Source: Ascaris suum
Lineage: Eukaryota; Nematoda; Chromadorea; Rhabditida; Ascarididae
Length of the DNA stretch: 64,000 bases
NCBI GenBank assembly: GCA_013433145.1
Contig: CM024190.1
Location: 1,798,001 to 1,862,000, forward strand
Direction of reading: 5' to 3'
Of the stretch, positions 1 to 64,000 are shown piece after piece. The notes under the pieces are model-generated. The model made no database searches. It saw only the letters and a program-made list of their open reading frames with translations, and had not been told where the DNA came from. Position numbers and translations under genes: made by a program. How positions within the stretch are numbered: the stretch's first letter is position 1; each line of letters opens with the position of its first letter.

Positions 1-313
1 ACAACTAGAGCTCTGTTGTTTTGAGTGTTAGATTGCAGTCATAGAAATTTAAATCATATCTCAGCGTAGCTCTTACATCTTAATTTATTGTTATTGGTAT
101 AACTAATGCACGCTCAACAGATATATTCAACTGACTTTACAAAAGAATATGGGCTTACTCAACACTACCATAATTCGTTTATATTATCACAATCGAGTTT
201 AATCAATTTCTATCCTAATTATCTTTCGACTAGTCCCTATTACATATCCGAGGTTCGTGAGCTGAATTATTCGACAAACTAACAGACACACACAGACGAG
301 ACACACATACACA

Positions 314-354
<41 letters not shown>

Positions 355-3033
355 ACACACACACACACACAGACACACACACACACACACAGATATAGAC
401 CGACATGACGCTGCCATAGTGCGTCATAGAAATGCAGTTTTTCAAAAGCACATTTTAAAATGCCTCTTCTGCTCTAGTTATATTCCTATGTTGCAAATGA
501 GAAGTTGAGATTTTGAAATAACTAAATAAAAAAAATTTATGCATTGATGTTATTATCTGCGCTTGCTTCTATTGACCATTCGAAATTCTACTTGATAATT
601 TCCGTACATCTTGGCGCAACGTTGAAACCGACTTGTTCGATGCATATCTCAAATGATTGATTTCCGAAAAATCCATTATCTTACACAAACGTTCAGATTC
701 AAGTTGACTAATCTTTTCGGGCTCTTACCTATCCAAAAGGGCGATTTCTTTGAGCAACTCAATGAGCTTGCGAGTTTTCGGGAAAATCTATTGCTGCTGA
801 GAGAATGTATGCGATTTACAGATGTATTTGCGTGTTGTTTTATGTCTGCTTTCTTTCGCTTATATTCAACAATGATCTTGATGTGTATTTATTGGTGTGT
901 GCTTTTTGTGATCTTTAGTCGCTAGTTGATATTTTGAATCGACCACATAGGTAATATCTCTTCCGCTTTCTACATAACTCGAAAGTAATTTCAACTACAC
1001 CAAATGGAAGAATAAATAAATTCTCATTATCGAAAAATCTGATTATGCTAATCACTAACGCCGAGAAAATGATAGTACTGGATCATTAAGTGATAGTAAT
1101 TCCGGGACTCTGTTATTCATGATTTCCTTTTTTTTTAAACTTTTATTGAAACATAAAGCATTCATATTTGGCAGCCTCAATTTGTTAGAAATAGCGAGGA
1201 AAATTTATAGTCAGATTTTTTGAAACGGCATCTGTTGAGAGCCTAAAACTCAGCAAGAGAGCTTCTTTTGGAAAATATGGAAATTCTGTTTACATTCATA
1301 CATCTAAGACAGGTAATAAAGGCAGAAAATCATTTTTTTATTGCAAATAGAATTTCTATCGCTGCAAAAAAATAAGCGTTTATTTCAATTTTGAAAGCAT
1401 TTTCCCATGAAGAAAAACTTTTTTTCTTCCGTGTGAGAATTTGCTAGCTATTATTTTCGAAAGATGACACTCGCACTCGTAAGTCTAATGCAAACATATG
1501 AAAAAGTTAAGGCGCAGTGGTAAATTCTACGGAAGATCATCAATTGATTTCTTAGCTAATGTCTTTGGTGTGGATCTTGTTAAGTAGTTTATAGTTTACC
1601 TTTGGCGGTGAAAAGTTTTGCTATCTGCGCACTCAGCAAAAAAAAAAATACTGTTTTAAATAAATGAAAAACAAATAATTTTCAGTCAGCATAGATGAAA
1701 AATTTTCGAATAACTGCAAGCGAATTGACATAAGTTTTTCTGCAAATATGCAAATAACTGTAAAAAAAAATATGCAAAATCTTTGCGAAAATTCGTAAAC
1801 TTTGATATAAGCATAACAATTGTGCAACAATTCACGCTTTCTCAGTCAAATAATTTCTCAAAGCTTTTATTTTCTTGTTCCACTTGTTTCACATTTATCA
1901 TTTCATTTGTTTTCATGATTTATACCTGTTCACTTTTAATTTGTTTATCGCTTATTTTGTCTTTGCTTTTCATAACATCACCGTTTTTTTGCCCTTTCCC
2001 TATAGTCTTTCACTACGATTTCCCACTGAAGAAGATTTAGCATCAAATTCAAAATTTCGATGATAACTGTCATACGTATCGTCACGAGAGTATAGAGAGG
2101 AGACTTGGTTGATTTTTTACTTTATTAAATGGTCAACGAAGAGCAAAAATTTTGCTGCCACCTTTCGAATGGCAGAAAAATCACGTCAGTTCGCTTTGTT
2201 CTGGAGGTCTTGCAATTCAGTCTTTGTATTTGGTCGAATTTTCCGTTGTCTTCAAGAAAGGAGTTTTGTCTATATTCATAACTGATCAGCTTTTTTTTTA
2301 ACTTCCCACTCATTTATTTATTTAACTGACTTATATGCATCAGACGGCTTTGCACTAAAGGACTTTAATGCCTATGTTAGTGTGGAAGTTTGATGCCTCT
2401 TAGAAGCACTTCAAGAGGCTCTCGACCTTTTATTTGTTGGAACCATCTATATCTGAAGGTTTCGACGTAATATTCGTAACACTCAATGGACGATGTATTC
2501 GGGAAAACATCAAGTTAACGTCACAGTCACATGAAAAGTTGCGAATCTCGAACAACAGGTTGTCGGGGAAAACGAACTTGGTGTAGTTTGTCCTCTGATG
2601 AGCTGGCACTGTTTGCAGTACTCCTTGAATATTGTTCTTTTAGGACTAGTTTACATTCGTCGCCATCGTGCTAGCACTTATTCCGTGGCTACATTCAGTT
2701 CGCTGTTCTACAGCCCAAATGCTTATCCCAAAGCCTTCACTCTACACAGCTGAGAATCTTCTAGATCATCGGCCATGAGACCGATGCCATATTTCTTTCG
2801 TGATCATTTCAAGCGTTGACAGCCGACGATATTTTGAAGTTGTATTTTTCCCATGAGGTTGTTAGCGGCTCGTTCCATCTACGTGGAATGCCATAATAAT
2901 CTTTATGGAAGAGATTCATTGACAATGCGGATTTGTGACGAGCAGAATATATATTAGTAGGTAATTCAATGATGTAATCAACCCTTTTAGCCTAGAGAAA
3001 AATTACTTGGCTTATAAACAAGAAATTGCAGTT
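1..3033. other. Intergenic region upstream of the carboxypeptidase gene
   Basis: AT-rich DNA with a (CA)n microsatellite near its left end and short A/T runs. The open frames here (for example 653-925 on + and 1633-1830 on -) are short, low in complexity and unlike any family I know. The stretch 2370-2960 is richer in GC and its minus frames show broken coding-like pieces with many stops, possibly an old repeat, but I cannot assign it. Confidence 0.5.
283..392. repeat. (CA)n microsatellite
   Basis: An alternating AC array interrupted by a few ACAT and ACAG units runs through this interval. It produces the Val/Cys-rich and Tyr-rich shadow frames on the minus strand, which are not genes. Confidence 0.95.

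Positions 3034-3036
<3 letters not shown>
3022..3036 (+). promoter_or_regulatory. Probable spliced-leader trans-splice acceptor and start of the carboxypeptidase gene
   Basis: The sequence GAAATTGCAG ends at 3031, only two bases before the ATG at 3034. A 3' splice site this close to a start codon, with no in-frame coding exon before it, is the usual signature of spliced-leader trans-splicing in nematodes. It supports 3034 as the start, rather than the in-frame ATG at 3052, although 3052 would also leave a signal peptide. Confidence 0.6.
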
Positions 3037-16448
<13,412 letters not shown>

Positions 16449-16878
16449 AAATCTAGACATCAAATTCAATGATTTTTTTCCTGTGGGAAAAAGTGTAGCT
16501 CGAGAGTAATAGTTTATCAGAAGATAGTAGGAAAAACGATTTAATTTACGCAACTAATCGCACAGTTGTTACGCAAGTGCACTTCAGTGTGCATGTCCAG
16601 ATCGAATCAGTGCAAAAGCGCCGAGTATTGAGTAAACCTCTTTTGTAAAACACATTGAACACGAACCCTTCAGGAAAATGTAGATAAATAACGGGAATTA
16701 ATGAATGAATACATGTATAGCAGCGTTTTGATAAGAAAACATAGAACACTAGATGAGAACGGCAGATAACATAACCCAACCCTATACACAGCAAATCGTG
16801 AAGTAACACTATCCATAGAGGAACCACTGAAACCCAAAAGAAGGAAGAACCAGTGACAGCACTAGGTAAAAAAGGTTA

Positions 16879-16884
16879 AATAAA
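16879..16884 (+). terminator. Candidate poly(A) signal of the carboxypeptidase gene
   Basis: An exact AATAAA lies about 430 bases after the stop at 16446-16448. It would serve the unspliced 3' end of this gene. The motif is common in such AT-rich DNA, so position alone is weak evidence. Confidence 0.3.
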
Positions 16885-17885
16885 ACGTTACATATGTCAC
16901 TCGCCAGAATGGTATGAGAGCTGGACATTGAGGAAGCGGAGTCCATTTCGACACAGTCGCTGGATGCAGCTACACCAGGGTCAGGAGCTCATGCTCCTCT
17001 TGTCTCCATTATGAGCGCGCAACGATTTTCCATCTCCATGACATACCTTTATGGGATCTATTCGCCCGCCTACATCCTCTTGTACTATGCACTACCAATG
17101 AGGAGCACAACATCCTTGCCTCAATGACCGCCAATTTACAGTTAGCGTTCTTAACAGGCGATTTTTCCCGTCAAAGAATGCTGCGAACACAGTGGATGCC
17201 CTCCGCTCACCCATCCGGACAAGTTACTGCTGTCTTATCCATACGCTAAAGCTTAAATTTTGAGGCTTAAAGCAGTTAACAGTAATCATGACGGTTTTCC
17301 ATTCAGCGTACTCCTCCTCTTACTCGGACCTACGAGCAACGACAGCCGTCCTCGCCCCACCGTTATTTATAATACTTGGATTCGTATGTCGTTGAGGTCG
17401 CTTACAACGATCACACCGAGTGATTTATGTGGTCGTCCCTCATAAGTTTGATCTTATGACTCGGTATCTGTTATATTGCTGTAGAATTAAACATATCCTT
17501 AGCTAGCACTCAAGATTTCGACTATCACAAAAATAACTAGCATATACACATCTATGAGCCAAAAATGAAGCTGTTCGCCAATCTAAAAATGCAAATAAGC
17601 CCTTTCTTCCGCATTTTTTGCCAGTCGTTTAGGATTTTTTGAACATATCTTCCTCATGGGCTTCGAGTTAAAACGTATAGAATTGCGAAATAATTTCATG
17701 AAAAAAAAAAGAAAAGAAAAGAAAAGAAAGAAAACTAAACGTTTCTTTAAAATATAAATTCGACTTTATAAATGAATGAAATTTTGTGAAATACTAAAAT
17801 CTTTTATTTAATTTACACTATTATCGCATAATTTAATTCATTTATACCTCATAAATGACAAAGAGATCATTTCGTTCATTTTCAG

Positions 17886-17902
17886 CGACAATTTCCAAAT
17901 GA
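17886..17902 (+). CDS. Alternative terminal exon of the carboxypeptidase gene
   Basis: A strong acceptor (CATTTTCAG, ending 17885) is followed by CG ACA ATT TCC AAA TGA. Joined to the phase-1 donor at 16422/16423 (AGCG|GTAACG), it adds five residues and a stop. Without this splice the frame reads eight residues beyond 16422 into the intron and stops at 16446-16448. Both ends are short and neither has homology I can recognise, so RNA evidence is needed to choose. AATAAA motifs lie downstream of each (16879-16884 and 18253-18258). Confidence 0.35.
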
Positions 17903-19489
17903 AATCCGCACAGAATGCTTCATTGAGAATAAGCAAGCGAATGGTTATATTCAAAAAAAAAAAAAGAAAGAAATCAAAATAATCTTTAATCAATTAAATC
18001 AATATTTAGCCATGATGCAACGATCGTACGCTTAAAAAACCAACTTTTTCTTGCAAAAAAAAAAATGCTCTTCCTCACAAAAACCAAACAAATCGATTCT
18101 AAAAACAATCTCAAAAGAATATGTAACTCATCTAATTATGAAAGAATTGAAATTCATGCGCTAGAGCGCCAATATAACAATCTGTATAGTACAGTTCTTT
18201 GAGCACCAAAAAAAAAAACATCTAAAACTCATATTTCCATAGGAAATTACAAAATAAAAAGAAATTATTATTCAATGCTAGAATGTTTTATTCCGTAATA
18301 TGCTGATCAGATAATAAAATTCGTTTTATAATTTCAGAATTAATCCACTTCCCTCTCATTTTTGGAGTAAAGAAGTCATTGCCCCAATCTGCTAATCGCT
18401 TTGCAAATAAACAACAACATTCCACCTTAAAAATAAACAATCAACGATTAAAATAAATACGAAGAATTCGGCACTATTATAGACAACTAAATAAATTTCA
18501 AAAAATTTTTTTTCTCGTCAGTAATCGACGAATTAAGGCGATCAAATTTAGTCGAATATGTGTACATCGATTTATAATGATCGGCCGTATCCCATAAGAA
18601 AATTTTATGCTTTCTTTAAAATAAAGGCATTTAATGATTCGTCTCATATGGCTATCTGTACTCATTGCCCTGATAGAAAAATAAAAAATCTGCTAAAACT
18701 GTTGTGAATATTATTGCACTCTTCGAGCAAAAAAAACAAGATCAAACAACGAGAAAGCAAGAAAAAAAAAAGGCGAATAGAGTTATGATCATCGCATTGT
18801 ATTCGAAAACTTTTGGAGTATATTTGGAGAAATAATTCCCACTGAAGATTTATTCATTTTCGAATTGATGCTTCATTCATGTCCCCTTCCCTCACTTCAA
18901 TAAAAGAATTTCAGCGCTAAGTTCCGATGGGGAAAAATATGGAAGGTTTAACGTCTGAAGGTATTCCATACTGCTGGACTACCAACCATCGTTTTAAATA
19001 TTATATCGATAGGCCATCTCTACAAAAGTTTGGATAGCCGAATAAATGAACACAATAAGAAATGCTTTATATTTAAACGCGCCTAGAGGGAATATTTGCA
19101 ACTCCGAAAAACGGATAACTTTACTTATCCAAATGCACGTAAACTGCACATAACAAATATGAATATTTCTTTGAAATTAAAATCACATATCAATGACGAC
19201 TACAATGAAATATCGTTTACATGAAACGTTAATCGACGATTGAATATCGATGGAGCACGCTAAAAGTTTGAGCGATAAATGCAATCATCTACGTACACTC
19301 TCAACAGATACGCATCATGAGAGAATAAATAACAAAAGTCAATATTGATTACCGCCCTGAGCAAATCGTAAATAGGGAGGCTTGTCAACAACCAGAACTC
19401 ATCACTGCTCGAGTGATCTGATCTTCCCCATTAGCAAAAAAAAAAATTATGCGACAAGAATATCGGACGTCCTAATGCAGCACAATACT

Positions 19490-19507
19490 CCCCCCCCCCC
19501 CCCCCCC
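19490..19507. repeat. Poly-C tract
   Basis: Eighteen consecutive C on +, about 200 bases past the ligase stop codon. It is the longest homopolymer of this type in the window. Confidence 0.9.
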
Positions 19508-19710
19508 TCTCTTGCTCCCCATCAGACAGTGCTCTTTGCGCCGTTCTTTTGGAATATGTAAATTCCTAGTTCAAAAGAAGAAACCCAATCGCTTTTTGAT
19601 CTAGTACACAATAAACTGTAAATGTCGTAGCAGAACATTAGAAATATTGTCGACTGCATCAATGATAAAGTTCTGGTTGCAGCACTAAAAAAGTTTCACC
19701 GGTAGAAGCT

Positions 19711-62473
<42,763 letters not shown>

Positions 62474-62476
<3 letters not shown>

Positions 62477-62486
62477 TGAGCACCTG
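62474..62486 (-). promoter_or_regulatory. Probable spliced-leader trans-splice acceptor and start of the ligase gene
   Basis: On the minus strand GTTTACAG ends at 62484, and the ATG at 62476-62474 follows after a seven-base leader (GTGCTCA). No upstream coding exon is needed because the frame opens with its own Met. This is typical nematode trans-splicing geometry. Confidence 0.55.
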
Positions 62487-64000
62487 TAAACGTTATTTAA
62501 CAAGCTATTTGGATTTCATCAATGAAATTATGAACATATTTTCCACACATCAATTTTTTTTTCTACCTGTTTTGCAGGTTTGCTAGCAAATTGCATCTAT
62601 CAGAAGACCTTTCTTTATAGTCGTTTTGCAGGTTTGATAGTAGCATATATCATACGACACTATTAGAAAGCAGACTATGTAATATCGTAATCACTGAGAG
62701 TATCATCCGTACGACTTGGATTATTGCTTGGATCAGTATGAAAGGATTCACTTCTAAAGCAGATAAATAGAAAGTATCGTCGACCTATGTATAGGCTGAA
62801 GTGCGTTCGAGTATTACTATAGAAAATTGTTGAATAAACATTTATGCATCTTTGCAATGAAACTATTGAAATGGACAATTTGTTATTATGACTGTCAATT
62901 ATAAGCAATTTCTCACAGGTAAAATAATAAGTCATGTGACCAGTATATAATACCATATGATTCGGAGTAGTGAAAACAAATTTCATATTGATTTAAAGTG
63001 GGTAATGAGAGAAGTTTAGAGAGTGTTTCAACTTAAGTGATGATACAACATAACAATATGATGGTTTTGCGGGATGAATGGTAGACAACCGTTCTACAGC
63101 GTTTTCCAGTATGCCACTCCTAGTGTTTATCCGGCTTTTCAATGCACCAACAGCACGCGTAGAGAAAAGAGATCATTTTCTCAATGAAATTATGAACGGA
63201 GATGATTCGATATGCGGTTTGCATAAAAGAGAAGCTTAAGTGAAAAATCACGTGATGACACAACAACTCAAACGACCTATGTCACACATGAAACGAAGAA
63301 TCAAATGAGGACACATAAAGTCAAGTTCTATCGTCAGCAGTAAATATTTCAGTCACAACTTTATAGTCACACTACCTCTCGGCTGTCACTTTTATCAAAG
63401 GAAAATAATAAAAACCTACAGAGGCCAGAAAAGAACAGCGATGAATGAGATTATATCGATAGTGAAATTCCCAACTATCATTTGCCCAATAAAACATTCA
63501 TGGATTTTGCATATATTTCCACTCAAATACCGTGCAACTTCTCTAACGCATTTAGCTATCGCAATCATAAGAATTAACCAACAGAAACGAACAAGAGGAA
63601 AATATAGTAGTGAAGCTTGGTGGAAAAGAATCTAACAAATGCAATGGTTTAAGTTTGTTGAAGTGGTGAAGGAAAATGCGCTACTTAGGAGGACAATTCA
63701 AGTGGCGTCTTTAAATGCTCTTATCTTGAAAGAAAAATTTCTCGCCTCTCATTGGTAATAAAAAAAAAAAAAAAAGAAGGAAAATATACGCAATGTTATG
63801 AATGCGAAAATTATCAAATTCATGTCACTTATGAGTATAATTTATTTAGAGGTCTATGTAAATATTCACTTAAATAGAATATTTATATTTGCATCTTCAC
63901 AATAGTGAATATTTCTTTAATAAAAGTAATTTTATTTAAGTTGAAAGATCAGCGATCAGCGATCGCCATAATGATCGCCTCACTCTTTCCACTCTTGAAT
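62484..64000 (-). other. Upstream region of the ligase gene
   Basis: AT-rich DNA 5' of the ligase start. It contains a pair of direct repeats sharing GTTTTGCAGGTTTG (62569 and 62623) and a second shared word TCAATGAAATTATGAAC (about 62519 and 63180). Promoter elements cannot be identified by eye and no other gene was recognised to the window end. Confidence 0.4.

Larger units (their letters stand above)
16449..19710. other. Intergenic space between two convergent 3' ends
   Basis: It lies between the carboxypeptidase stop and the ligase stop. It is AT-rich and A-tract rich, with an (AAAAG)n run at about 17700-17735 and an 18-base C tract at 19490-19507. A GC-richer stretch at about 16900-17460 has only short open frames. 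AATAAA sits at 16879-16884 and 18253-18258 on +. On -, a TTTATT (AATAAA complement) lies at about 18849-18854, about 860 bases past the ligase stop. No gene recognised. Confidence 0.5.

Noticed and set aside
199..451. Two minus-strand open frames rich in Val/Cys
   Set aside because: They are translations of the (CA)n array and have no other support.
2370..2960. Possible ancient coding repeat on the minus strand
   Set aside because: Only short pieces in shifting frames with many stops; no family could be named.

Overview
The window looks like nuclear DNA of a nematode, most likely a clade V strongylid such as a hookworm or a relative. The sequence is AT-rich. Genes are split into many short exons (22-300 bases) separated by introns of about 75 bases to more than 6 kb. 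Acceptors follow the worm TTTCAG-like consensus, and both predicted start codons sit 2-7 bases after such an acceptor, as expected for spliced-leader trans-splicing. Introns carry long (TA)n arrays, homopolymeric C/G tracts and a retrotransposon relic. The species is an inference; no rRNA, tRNA or mitochondrial marker is visible.

There are two convergent genes. (1) On the + strand, 3034 to about 16448 (or 17902), is a secreted/lysosomal serine carboxypeptidase of peptidase family S10 (cathepsin A / carboxypeptidase Y type). I could assemble it from 13 exons with every splice phase matching. It is about 520 residues with the full Ser-Asp-His triad. (2) On the - strand, 62476 down to 19711, is a biotin--protein ligase (holocarboxylase synthetase, bpl-1/HLCS type). 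Its catalytic half (exons between 27964 and 19711) is unmistakable. The N-terminal half is assembled from phase-compatible exons in three blocks (62476-45165, 42299-33311, 29894-19711). Two links between blocks are unresolved, so the single-gene model of about 1,400 residues is partly inference.

Region by region: 1-3033, non-coding with a (CA)n array; 3034-16448, carboxypeptidase gene; 16449-19710, 3' intergenic space between the convergent genes; 19711-62476, ligase gene with large introns that hold four (TA)n arrays, an RTE-like non-LTR retrotransposon remnant (about 43130-44130, disabled), a fold-back repeat (31474-31566) and C/G tracts; 62484-64000, upstream region of the ligase gene.

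The two genes have no evident shared pathway: one is a degradative acid protease, the other attaches biotin to carboxylases. I found no CRISPR array, operon-like gene cluster, defence system or other clearly new biological system. The most unusual points are GC-AG introns in the ligase core, a 22-base micro-exon, and the possible alternative end of the N-terminal part of the ligase locus.
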